DNA from: Microbacterium gorillae
GTDB lineage: Bacteria; Actinomycetota; Actinomycetes; Actinomycetales; Microbacteriaceae
Direction of reading: 5' to 3'
DNA length: 64,000 bases
NCBI RefSeq assembly: GCF_000826185.2
Contig: NZ_LN648875.1
Coordinates: forward strand, 926,356 to 990,355
Shown here: one piece after another, positions 15,605 to 23,511 of the stretch
Layout of the letters: each line of letters starts with the position of its first letter
How positions within the stretch are numbered: position 1 is the first letter of the stretch
Notes under the pieces: model-generated
Database searches by the model: none
Seen by the model: only the letters and a program-made list of their open reading frames with translations
What the model was told of the DNA's origin: nothing
Position numbers and translations under genes: made by a program

Positions 15605-18129
15605 GTCTCCTCCTTCTGCGATGGCTGAGCGGTGCCGCATACGGCGCTCGCTCCCGCCTCGATCACCAGATCCGTTGCGACCGGCACGCCGCGCAGAGTC
15701 AGCTCGCGCAGCCGCAGCCGCCCACCGTGGACGTCGAGCCGGACCTCGTCGCCGTCCACCCCCACCGTCCCCCAGGCGTGCGCCGTGGTGAACGGCGCTC
15801 GCACATCTCCCGCCGGAGCGAAGTGCAGCGTCTCGGCCGCCGCGTCCCACTGGGCGCCGGTGGCCGCGATGAGCAGCCCCCACGACGACAGCGAACGGGC
15901 GTAATGATTGCCGCACTCGATCTCGTTCCACGGATTGCGGACGACGCCGTCGTAGCGGGCGCGAGCTCGCTCCTCGATCGCGAGCGCCGCCTCCGGCATC
16001 CCGGCGAACAGCGCCGTCGCAGCCACCTGATGCTCGACCCCGGTCCACACTTCGTCCGCGTAGACGAACGGGATCCGCGGCCGGCCACCGTTCGGCCACG
16101 ACGCCAGCAGGAGGCCGCCCTCGCCACGGACGGCGAACACGCGCTGCGTGGACGCCACGCTCGAGACGTCTTCGCGCAGGTTGTGCTCCACGATCTCCGC
16201 CAGCGCGGAGCGGATGTGGGCGGGGTCGACAACCGGCCCCAACCCGTTCAGGTAGGCGTGGAACTGCCCGAGCAGCTGATCCGAGAGCACCCCCGTGCCG
16301 TACTGATACCGCTCGGCATCGACGTCGTCGATGCGCTGGACGTACCGTCGCCCGTCGAACAGCCGCTCGTCCATGAGCCGGGATGCCGCCCCGGCCCGCG
16401 CACGCCAGTCCGACGCCGACGCGACGTCACCGACCGCGTCCGCCAGGTCCGCGCCGGCGAGCATCGCCGTGACGTACAGTCCGTTGGCCAACGGTTCGAT
16501 CCCGTGGAACTCGATGTCGTACGTGTTGTGCAGCTCGCCGTCCAGCAGCCCGTCGCCGTCCCGGTCCCACCGGGTGGCCGCGTAGCGCAGGCAGCGCGCC
16601 GCCGCCGGGTACAGCTCGCCCAGGAACGCCGCGTCACCGCTGAAGCGCCATTCGCGGTGCAGTCGGATCACGGTGCCCAACTGGCCGTCCACGGCCGGAC
16701 CCATGAACCAGGGGCGGTCCCCGAAGACGGCGGCGGTGCGGAACTTCTGCGCGCCGTCCTCATCGGTCTCCCGCAGGAACTCGTTGCGCCGGGCGGAACG
16801 CTCGAGCCCGGGCCAGAGCCAGGCGATGGTCTGTGCGTAGGACCAGACGTGCGTGCATGTACCCTCGCAGCTGCCCACGTGGTCGAATGACCCCTCCCAA
16901 GCCGCGAACTGCCCGCCCGGTGTCCCGTCTTCGAGCCGGAAGCAGGTCGTGGAGCGCGCGGCGGCGATGTTCGCACCGATACTGTCGGCGAGGACGCCCG
17001 GAAGTCCGCCGCTGTAGAGGGCGTCGCGGAACGCCAGCGTCGCGGCTTCCAGCGCGGCGAGGTCGCCGTGCAGTGCCATCGCCGCCGACCAGGCGTCCGG
17101 CCACCGGGTCGCGTACTGATTTCGCACGATCTCGTCTCGGTGCGCTTCTTCGGGGAAGATGTTGCCGGACCAGGCCCGTTGCCGATTCGGGAAGCACCAG
17201 GCGAGAACGAACTCGAAGTCCTGCTCGGCACCGGGGGCGATCTCGTGGCGGATGCCGAGCGAACCGGTGCGCAGCCGCGGCAACCGAGCAAGAACCTCGG
17301 CCTCGCTCATCTCTCCATCAGCGGCGGAATCCGCGAACAGCCCCGCGGGCCGGTCCACCAGCGTCGCCTCCGACTCCGCGTCGAGCAGACCGTCCGCGCT
17401 GAAGTCGTTCCAGAACAGCCGCGAGCCGTCCGGCCAGAAGCCCACCACCCACTGCGGCTTCACCGTCACCGCGTCATCCGTGGTGGTCAGGCTCACCGTG
17501 CCGGCACCGAGATCACCCTCCGGCAGGTCGGTGTCGAACGCGAGGCCGCGCACGGCACCTTCCTCCCGCCACCGCACGTTCTGCGTGGCCCGCATGCCCC
17601 AGGGCCCGTCGCCACGGCCGCCGGGGTGCGAGAGGCTGCCGGCGATCGTCACCGAGACAGGCTCCGGACCGGGGTTCGTCACGGTGTACCGCAGCACGGC
17701 GACCGGCATTCCGGACGCGTCCTCATCGAGCGGGACGAGCGGAGTGAAGGCGGTCAACCGCACGGCAACGGGCAGCGCGGCATCGGTGAAGTCCACTCGG
17801 GCGGTCGGGTAGGTTCCCGTGAGCGTCGCGCCGTCCAGGCGCGGAAGCCCGGCCACGCGCTCGAACGGATACCCGGCATCGAGATCGTGCGGGCCGTTGA
17901 GTACGGCTTCGAGCACGCGTGACACGGCGCGCCCATCGCCGGCATCGGCGTGGATCGCGAAGAACGAATAGGGGTTGATCCGCCCCTTGTCCGGGTGGTT
18001 CTCCAGCTCCCAGTCGCGCAGTTCCCCACGCGCACCGAGCGAGACGTTGCCGGTGCCGATCCCGCCGAGGGGAAAGGCGGCCCGGGATGCCGTGGACGCC
18101 AGCACGCGGGCCCCGTCGCCGCGGATCAT
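15601..18129 (-). CDS. GH116 family glycoside hydrolase, probable exo-D-arabinofuranosidase
   Basis: An 842-residue cytosolic enzyme (no signal peptide) with an N-terminal beta-sandwich (about 1-330) and a C-terminal (alpha/alpha)6 catalytic barrel, the GH116 (GBA2/DUF608) layout. The N-terminus has the family motif FPLGGIGTGNVSLG. HNTYDIEF (Asp538) aligns with the family acid/base Asp; SCEGTCTHVW (Glu422) is the best nucleophile candidate, though I could not align it with certainty. GH116 members include beta-glucosidases, but an enzyme from Microbacterium arabinogalactanolyticum has been described as an exo-beta-D-arabinofuranosidase, and GH172 plus GH183 neighbours support that role here. 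ATG 18129 overlaps the stop of a 26-residue upstream ORF, and its own stop overlaps the isomerase start. Confidence 0.88.
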   Translation of the reverse strand: MIRGDGARVLASTASRAAFPLGGIGTGNVSLGARGELRDWELENHPDKGRINPYSFFAIHADAGDGRAVSRVLEAVLNGPHDLDAGYPFERVAGLPRLDGATLTGTYPTARVDFTDAALPVAVRLTAFTPLVPLDEDASGMPVAVLRYTVTNPGPEPVSVTIAGSLSHPGGRGDGPWGMRATQNVRWREEGAVRGLAFDTDLPEGDLGAGTVSLTTTDDAVTVKPQWVVGFWPDGSRLFWNDFSADGLLDAESEATLVDRPAGLFADSAADGEMSEAEVLARLPRLRTGSLGIRHEIAPGAEQDFEFVLAWCFPNRQRAWSGNIFPEEAHRDEIVRNQYATRWPDAWSAAMALHGDLAALEAATLAFRDALYSGGLPGVLADSIGANIAAARSTTCFRLEDGTPGGQFAAWEGSFDHVGSCEGTCTHVWSYAQTIAWLWPGLERSARRNEFLRETDEDGAQKFRTAAVFGDRPWFMGPAVDGQLGTVIRLHREWRFSGDAAFLGELYPAAARCLRYAATRWDRDGDGLLDGELHNTYDIEFHGIEPLANGLYVTAMLAGADLADAVGDVASASDWRARAGAASRLMDERLFDGRRYVQRIDDVDAERYQYGTGVLSDQLLGQFHAYLNGLGPVVDPAHIRSALAEIVEHNLREDVSSVASTQRVFAVRGEGGLLLASWPNGGRPRIPFVYADEVWTGVEHQVAATALFAGMPEAALAIEERARARYDGVVRNPWNEIECGNHYARSLSSWGLLIAATGAQWDAAAETLHFAPAGDVRAPFTTAHAWGTVGVDGDEVRLDVHGGRLRLRELTLRGVPVATDLVIEAGASAVCGTAQPSQKEET

Positions 18130-18206
18130 GACGCGCGCCCCGCCCGGCACGCGCCCGCGAACCGCACACGCCCATCGTGGGCGCCGATAGCGATTCGTCC
18201 CGTCAC
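18126..18206 (-). CDS. possible 26-residue leader peptide of the GH116 operon
   Basis: A GTG-started frame with a strong ribosome-binding site (GAGGAGG, 5 nt upstream) lies between the operator-promoter and GH116, and its TGA overlaps the GH116 ATG. The GH116 start itself has no good ribosome-binding site, so re-initiation after this ORF would explain its translation. The peptide is basic and has no recognised motif. Alternative: the GH116 protein really begins elsewhere, for example at GTG 18150. Confidence 0.4.
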   Translation of the reverse strand: MTGRIAIGAHDGRVRFAGACRAGRAS

Positions 18207-18231
18207 GTGACCCTCCTCGGCCTCACGCCAG

Positions 18232-18260
18232 AGCGTAGACGAAATCGATTTCATGGACAA
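18232..18260 (-). promoter_or_regulatory. GH116-operon promoter with LacI operator in the spacer
   Basis: On the minus strand: -35 TTGTCC (18260-18255), 17-bp spacer, -10 TACGCT (18237-18232). The spacer holds the perfect palindrome GAAATCGATTTC (18241-18252). Repressor binding there would block RNA polymerase. The stretch from spacer to -10 is nearly identical to the promoter at 24865-24893. Confidence 0.85.
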
Positions 18261-18300
18261 GAGCGCGGGAACGGATGCCGTAGGCCCAGCACGACGGCGC

Positions 18301-19287
18301 TCAGCCGGCGGTCACCGTCGCAGGAAGCACCTCGTGCGGAAGCACGACGGTCCGCGCAGCCCCGGCATCCCCGCCGATGCGGTCCAGCAGCAACTGCGCC
18401 GCGGTCGTTCCCATCTGGCGCGCGTTCAGCCGGATGATCGTCACGAGGTTCGGACTCAGCGTCGTGAACGGCAGGGAGCCGACGACCGCGACCCCGATCT
18501 GCGGCGGCGTGAGCCCGCGCCCGCTCAGTTCCTGGAGAACACCGACGCCGAGGAGGTTGTTGCCCGCCACGATCGCATCCGGCGGCTCCGGCCCCTCCAG
18601 CAGATCAGCGGTGGCATCGCGGCCACCGTCCACCCGGAAAGTGCTGAAGCGCAACAGGCCCTCGGACTCGGCTTCGGACAGCTCACGCTGCACCGTCGAC
18701 CGCCACCCGTCGGCACGCTCCCGGGCCGTTTCGATCGACTCCGGGCCGGTGATGCACGCGATGCGCTGATAGCCCGCCGCAACCAGTTGCGCCGTGGCCT
18801 CGGCACCGGCGCTGCGGTTGTCCATGACCACACTGTCCACGTCGTACCCCGTCCGCCGGTCCACGGCGACGACGGGGCGGCCACCCGCGAGAACCTCGTC
18901 CAGCCGTGACGCGCTGCTCGCCGCGGCGAGAATGACGCCGGCCATGTTCTCCGCGAGGGCGATCTCGAGGTACGTGCGCTCCTTCGCCAACTCCGCATCG
19001 GTGTTGCACAGCACGACGGAGTAGCCGGCAGCCTGTGCGACGTCCTCCACGCCGCGCGCCATCTCCGTGAAGTAGGGGTTCTCGATATCCGGGATGACCA
19101 GCGCGATGACCTCCGCGCTCTGCTTGCGCAGCGTCCGCGCGGCCCGGTTCGGCGTGAACCGCAGCGCCGTCGCCGCCGACCGCACGGCTTTCGCCTTGGC
19201 CTCGGAGACGCTCGCCCCGTTGAACACACGCGATACCGTCGCCGGGCTGACGCCCGCCAATTTCGCGACCTCATAAATGGTGGCCAC
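18301..19287 (-). CDS. LacI-family repressor of the arabinan locus
   Basis: A 328-residue LacI/GalR regulator: N-terminal helix-turn-helix (IYEVAKLAGVSPATVSRVFNGA), hinge helix (about 45-57), and a periplasmic-binding-protein-like sensor domain (from IALVIPDIENPYFTEMARGVE). The GTG start is preceded by AAGGGGAG. It lies between the GH116 operon and the divergent GH172 gene. Four GAAATCGATT(T/G)C palindromes in promoters of this locus make it the likely local repressor, with a sugar released from D-arabinan as inducer. That pairing is inference; the DNA sites and the gene are seen directly. Confidence 0.92.
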   Translation of the reverse strand: MATIYEVAKLAGVSPATVSRVFNGASVSEAKAKAVRSAATALRFTPNRAARTLRKQSAEVIALVIPDIENPYFTEMARGVEDVAQAAGYSVVLCNTDAELAKERTYLEIALAENMAGVILAAASSASRLDEVLAGGRPVVAVDRRTGYDVDSVVMDNRSAGAEATAQLVAAGYQRIACITGPESIETARERADGWRSTVQRELSEAESEGLLRFSTFRVDGGRDATADLLEGPEPPDAIVAGNNLLGVGVLQELSGRGLTPPQIGVAVVGSLPFTTLSPNLVTIIRLNARQMGTTAAQLLLDRIGGDAGAARTVVLPHEVLPATVTAG

Positions 19288-19314
19288 GCGTCTCCCCTTC
19301 GACCACCCGGAGCA

Positions 19315-19358
19315 TTGACACGCCGGTCAGCCCACCCTACAGTGTTGAAATCGATTGC
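19315..19358 (+). promoter_or_regulatory. GH172 promoter with LacI operator at the start site
   Basis: -35 TTGACA (19315-19320), 17-bp spacer, -10 TACAGT (19338-19343), then an operator GAAATCGATTGC (19347-19358) that matches the locus palindrome at 11 of 12 positions and covers the expected transcription start. The site lies between the divergent lacI and GH172 genes and may also affect lacI itself. Confidence 0.8.
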
Positions 19359-19416
19359 AGAAGGGCAACGCGCTCCGGAATCACGCGTTCGCTCACCCGG
19401 AGCACCAGGGAGCCAC

Positions 19417-20550
19417 ATGAGTCTGCCACCGTCCGACCTGGCTTCGATCGCTGCGCTGCGTCCCGTGCGCACCCGGTCGATCTCACCGGAGAACTTCGAC
19501 GGCAGCCCGGGCGGGGGCGGTCGGGCCACGACGGGCACGGGAGCGAGTTGCGCGCGCGATCTCGGCCCGGGGTGGAAGATCTCCCCCAGCGTCGACATCC
19601 GCGCCGGCGAGACGTTCGACCTCGCCCGCATCGAGGGTGCCGGCAAGATCACCCACATCTGGATCACCACGCACACCGACAACTGGCGCACGCTGCTGCT
19701 CCGCGCGTACTGGGACGGTGCGGAGGAACCGGCCGTGGAAGTGCCCTACGGGGACTTCTTCTGCAACGGGTGGGGTGTGTTCGCCCAGGTGAACTCCACC
19801 GCCATCGCCGCGAACCCCCACGGCGGGTTCAACTCGTACTGGCCGATGCCCTTCCGCTCGGGTGCGCGACTGACGGTCGAGAACCTCTCCGACGTGGACG
19901 TTCGCATCTACTACCAGGTGACCTACGAGATCGACGGCGACTACTCGAATGATGCGTACTTCCACGCCCAGTGGCGCCGCTCGGCCCCGCTGGAGGACCG
20001 CACTCCGCACGTGATCCTGGAGGGCATCGAAGGACAGGGACAGTACGTCGGCACCTACATCGCGTGGGGAGTGAACTCCAACGGCTGGTGGGGTGAGGGC
20101 GAGATCAAGTTCTACCTCGACGAAGACGACGAGTACCCGACCATCTGCGGCACCGGCACCGAGGACTACTTCGGCGGGGCATGGAACTTCGATGTGCCCG
20201 GTGAGGGGTACACGTCGTTCTCGACGCCGTACCTCGGCATGCCGCAGGTCATCCGCCCGGACGGCCTGTACGTCAGCCAGCAGCGGTTCGGCCTGTACCG
20301 ATGGCACCTGCTCGATCCGATCCACTTCAGCACCGGAATCCCGAAGGTCGACATCCAGGCGCTCGGCTGGCGCAGCGGATGGCGCTACCTGCCGCTGCGC
20401 GATGACATCGCCTCGACCGCGATGTTCTACCTGGATCGACCCACCGCGCGACGGCCCCGCACGCCATCGGCGGACGATCTGGAGGTGCACCTGGGCGCCG
20501 CCCCGGTGCCGGACATCGGCGCCACCCCACCGCGAGCGCCGCAGGACTGA
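19417..20550 (+). CDS. GH172 (DUF2961) family enzyme, probable exo-alpha-D-arabinofuranosidase
   Basis: A 377-residue cytosolic protein of the DUF2961 family, now GH172, whose known members act on alpha-D-fructofuranosides or alpha-D-arabinofuranosides. No signal peptide. The family core is clear: WWGEGEIKFYLD (224-235) and ICGTGTEDYFGGAWNF (243-258). Glutamates 227/229 and 249 are the likely catalytic pair by analogy with the family. The ATG follows GGGAG; the open frame upstream of it runs through the promoter and is not coding. An exo-alpha-D-arabinofuranosidase of this family has been described from Microbacterium arabinogalactanolyticum. With GH116 and GH183 alongside, release of D-arabinose from imported arabinan fragments is the best reading. 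Confidence 0.88.
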   Translation: MSLPPSDLASIAALRPVRTRSISPENFDGSPGGGGRATTGTGASCARDLGPGWKISPSVDIRAGETFDLARIEGAGKITHIWITTHTDNWRTLLLRAYWDGAEEPAVEVPYGDFFCNGWGVFAQVNSTAIAANPHGGFNSYWPMPFRSGARLTVENLSDVDVRIYYQVTYEIDGDYSNDAYFHAQWRRSAPLEDRTPHVILEGIEGQGQYVGTYIAWGVNSNGWWGEGEIKFYLDEDDEYPTICGTGTEDYFGGAWNFDVPGEGYTSFSTPYLGMPQVIRPDGLYVSQQRFGLYRWHLLDPIHFSTGIPKVDIQALGWRSGWRYLPLRDDIASTAMFYLDRPTARRPRTPSADDLEVHLGAAPVPDIGATPPRAPQD

Positions 20551-20561
20551 GGCGCAAACCG

Positions 20562-21152
20562 ATGCTGCTTTCGCTGACGGGCGCCAGCGGCGCGGGAAAG
20601 TCCACGGCCCTCGACCGCCTCACGTCGACCGCTTGGCCGGTACCGGTGAGCCTGGTGGAGTTCGATTCGATCGGGGTCCCGGAGGGGGCGGACACCGCCT
20701 GGCGTCACCGCACCATCGAACACTGGGTGCGTGAGGCCGTCGCCGAGCAGGCGGACGGGGGTCATCTGCTGCTGTGCGGCCAAGTGCCGATGGGCGAACT
20801 ACTGGCGGCACCCTCGGCCGACCTGCTGGATGGAATCAGCATCTGCGTCCTGCACTGTTCACCGGAGACCCGCACGCGACGTCTGCTGCACCGCGGCGAG
20901 CATCCGGACGCGATCGTGCACCACAACCGGTTCGGCGAATGGTTCCTCGCGCACACCCTCGATCCCACGCACGCGCCCGAGGTGATCCGGACGGACGGCG
21001 ATCCGACGATGCGCTGGTCGCGTTGGTCGGACTGGAGCGCCGGCGATCCGCGGTGGCGTGCGACGATCATCGACACCGACACGCTGACGCCGCAGGAGAG
21101 CGCGTCAGCGGTCGAGGAGTGGGCACGGAGCGAACTCGCTCCGATCATCTGA
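20562..21152 (+). CDS. P-loop NTPase / kinase-like protein
   Basis: A 196-residue protein with a Walker A motif GASGAGKST (7-15) at the very N-terminus, a DSIG acidic turn after strand 2, and an HLLLCGQVPMGELL stretch like the substrate loop of small nucleoside or sugar kinases. An arginine pair (RTRRLLHRGEH) could form the lid. It follows GH172 by 11 bp on the same strand, so it is in the same transcript. It may phosphorylate a sugar or nucleoside, but no specific substrate can be read. It could also be a general nucleoside-kinase-like protein unrelated to arabinan. Confidence 0.7.
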   Translation: MLLSLTGASGAGKSTALDRLTSTAWPVPVSLVEFDSIGVPEGADTAWRHRTIEHWVREAVAEQADGGHLLLCGQVPMGELLAAPSADLLDGISICVLHCSPETRTRRLLHRGEHPDAIVHHNRFGEWFLAHTLDPTHAPEVIRTDGDPTMRWSRWSDWSAGDPRWRATIIDTDTLTPQESASAVEEWARSELAPII

Positions 21153-21174
21153 GCCGCTTCGCGCGGGCGGCGGC

Positions 21175-22077
21175 CTACTTCAGACCGGCCATCTTGATGT
21201 TGCCGATGATCTGCCGCTGGAAGATCAGGAACAGGATCATCACCGGGGCGGCGGCGAGCACGGAGCCCGCCATCAGCAGACCGAGCTCGGAACTGCGCTC
21301 CGAGCGGAAGGTCGCGAGGTACTGCTGGATCACGAACCGTTCGGGTGTCGTGATGGTCATGATCGGCCAGACGTAGGAGTTCCAGTAGGCCAGGAACGCC
21401 GTGATGCCCATCACCACGAACGGCGGCTTGGACAGCGGCAGGAACAGCCGGAGGAAGATCGCGAACCGCCCGCACCCGTCCAGCATCGCGGCCTCCTCGA
21501 GGCTCGCCGGGATGTTCAGGTAGAACTGCCGGATGAAGAAGATCATCGCGGCGCTGGCAGCGCCCGGGATGACCAGGACCGCAAGCGTGTCCAGCATCGA
21601 CAGCCGGGTCACCACGATGAAGCTCGTCAGCAGGATGGTCATGCCGGGAATGAACATCGTGGTGATCACGATCACCCAGATCGTCCGCTTGAACCGGAAC
21701 TCCAGCCGGGCGAAGGCGTAGGCCGCGAGCGAGTTGACGGCCAAGCTCAACACCGTGAACAGCACAGCGCCGAAGAACGTCCACGCCATCGTCCGCAGGA
21801 AGGACGGGTCGCCGAGGATCTGCGCGTAGTTCTGCCAGCGCCACACCTCGGGGAAGAACTGGAACGGCGTCTGGATCACTTCGGTCTTCGACTTGAAGCC
21901 GGCCACGACCATCCAGGCGAGCGGAAACAGCGCCGCGAGAACGAAGGCGAGCCCGACGATCGTCTTGCCGATGGCGAAGAACCACCAGGTCGCGCCGTGG
22001 CGGTGATGCAGGCGTGAGGGTCGCTGGGGTGCACCGGCCGGGTCGGCCACGGTCAGCGTACGGGTGGCGATGGCCAT
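21175..22077 (-). CDS. ABC sugar transporter permease (MalG type)
   Basis: A 300-residue inner-membrane permease with six predicted transmembrane helices and the CUT1 signature EEAAMLDGCGRFAIFLRLFLPL (EAA loop, residues about 197-218) that docks the ATPase. Third gene of the operon: binding protein, MalF-type permease, MalG-type permease. No ATP-binding subunit is present in the locus, so a shared MsiK/MalK-type ATPase elsewhere in the genome is expected. Its substrate is probably the oligosaccharides released by the GH183 lipoprotein. Confidence 0.92.
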   Translation of the reverse strand: MAIATRTLTVADPAGAPQRPSRLHHRHGATWWFFAIGKTIVGLAFVLAALFPLAWMVVAGFKSKTEVIQTPFQFFPEVWRWQNYAQILGDPSFLRTMAWTFFGAVLFTVLSLAVNSLAAYAFARLEFRFKRTIWVIVITTMFIPGMTILLTSFIVVTRLSMLDTLAVLVIPGAASAAMIFFIRQFYLNIPASLEEAAMLDGCGRFAIFLRLFLPLSKPPFVVMGITAFLAYWNSYVWPIMTITTPERFVIQQYLATFRSERSSELGLLMAGSVLAAAPVMILFLIFQRQIIGNIKMAGLK

Positions 22078-22138
22078 CAGCGGCTCCGTCCCGGACGGTT
22101 GCTCAGTGCGGACACGGTGTGTGACATCGGGAATGTCA

Positions 22139-23062
22139 TCAGTCCACCAGCCTCTCGGAGTTCACGAACCGGAAGACCAGCGCGGAGACCGTGCCCAGGA
22201 CCACGAACAGCAGCAGCGCCGCCGCGATCGAGTAGCCCACGTTCGTGTCGTTGCGGAAGTGATTGAAGATGAACAGGTTCGGCGTCGTGGTGGAGGCCAG
22301 CGGCCCACCGCCGGTCATGATCAACGGAAGCTCGAACTGCTGGATCGCCGCGACGAAACCCGTGATCAGCAGGTACAGGAAGATGTTCTTCATCTGCGGC
22401 ATCGTGATGTAGAAGGTCTTCTGCCACCAGTTCGCACCCTCCATCGCAGCCGCCTCGTAGAACTCCGCGGGGATGTCGATCATCGCCGCGACCATGATCA
22501 GCGAGGTCAGCCCCATCCCGAGCCAGATCGCCGGCACCGCGATCGCCAGCAGCGCCCAGGCCGGGTCGCCGAGCCACGCGATCGGATCGATGCCGACGGC
22601 GGCGAGGGCGGCGTTGAGCAGTCCGCCGGAGTAGTCGTAGATCAGCACGAAGACGATCGAGGCGATCACGCTGGAGATGATCGTCGGAATGTAGATGCTG
22701 ACCTTGAGCACGCTCGCGAAGCGCCTCGACACGGCGACGACGAGGCTCGCGAACAGGAACGCCAGGACGAGCATGATCGGCACCGTCAGGAGCACGAACA
22801 TGAAGCCACGTCCGATGGCGTCGTAGAACAGGGGGTCGGACAGGACGGCGGTGAAGTTGTTGAGTCCGACGAACACGGGGTCCTTGTAGAAGCTCCAGTC
22901 CTGGAAGGACAGGTACATGGCGTACACCGTCGGCCAGATGACGAACACCCCGAGCAGCCCGACCGCCGGCAGTAGGAACCAGTACGCGACCTTGCCGTCC
23001 CGGAACCGGTATCGATCGTGCGCGCGTCGCTGGGCGGCGACCGCCCCTGTCGCAGCCGTCAT
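22139..23062 (-). CDS. ABC sugar transporter permease (MalF type)
   Basis: A 307-residue permease with six transmembrane helices; the first begins at YWFLLPAVGLLGVFVIWP. The CUT1 EAA loop is EFYEAAAMEGANWWQKTFYITMPQM. ATG 23062 is preceded by GGGGAGG. Its 5' region lies in the first copy of a 281-bp duplication that looks like an assembly fault (22950-23511), but the coding sequence itself is in the clean half and reads normally. Forms the channel with the MalG-type partner encoded 61 bp downstream. Confidence 0.92.
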   Translation of the reverse strand: MTAATGAVAAQRRAHDRYRFRDGKVAYWFLLPAVGLLGVFVIWPTVYAMYLSFQDWSFYKDPVFVGLNNFTAVLSDPLFYDAIGRGFMFVLLTVPIMLVLAFLFASLVVAVSRRFASVLKVSIYIPTIISSVIASIVFVLIYDYSGGLLNAALAAVGIDPIAWLGDPAWALLAIAVPAIWLGMGLTSLIMVAAMIDIPAEFYEAAAMEGANWWQKTFYITMPQMKNIFLYLLITGFVAAIQQFELPLIMTGGGPLASTTTPNLFIFNHFRNDTNVGYSIAAALLLFVVLGTVSALVFRFVNSERLVD

Positions 23063-23511
23063 GCCGCCACCTCCCCGTTCTCGGGGACGGCGGGGGCGGG
23101 GGCGGCCGCCCCCCCCCTCCCCCCGGTCCCTTCCTTGGCGCCCTTTCTTCGGGACCCTCCGGCTCGCCGACCGCGGCGGTCGCCCTCTCCCCCCTCCCCG
23201 CGGCGGCGCGCCGCGTCCGCGCCCCCCCCCCCGACCGCCCCGCCCGCCGGCAGTAGGACCCAGTCCGCGCCCTGGCCGCCCCGGACCCGGTATCGATCGG
23301 GCGCGCGTCGCGGGGCGGCGCCCGCCCCTGTCGCAGCCGTCATGCCGCCCCCTCCCCGTTCTCGGGGACGGCGGGGGCCGCCGCCCCCGCCCCCGCCGTC
23401 CGCACGGTCACTTCTTGGGCGCCTTATCTGCGAGACCGTCGCGCTGCACGACCGTGGCGATCGCCTTCTCCGCCGTCGCGATGGCGGCGTCCGGCGTCGC
23501 GGCCCCCTTCA
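22950..23511. repeat. 281-bp tandem duplication with corrupted inner halves (probable assembly fault)
   Basis: The segment from the MalF-type permease 5' end to the binding-protein 3' end occurs twice, offset by 281 bp. The left half of copy 1 and the right half of copy 2 are normal coding sequence. The right half of copy 1 (about 23100-23230) and left half of copy 2 (about 23231-23340) are degraded versions in which most changes are A or T to C or G, producing C-runs. Both real genes stay intact outside it. Removing one unit leaves a 64-bp spacer. The 23063-23407 gap therefore holds no gene. Confidence 0.85.

Noticed and set aside
15601-18129. Beta-glucosidase/glucosylceramidase
   Set aside because: GH116 membership alone suggests this, but the GH172/GH183 neighbours and the described GH116 D-arabinofuranosidase make D-arabinan the better reading.
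22950-23511. Natural tandem repeat or mobile element
   Set aside because: Inner halves are degraded only towards C/G and the outer halves are normal gene sequence; no transposase or inverted ends. An assembly fault explains it better.
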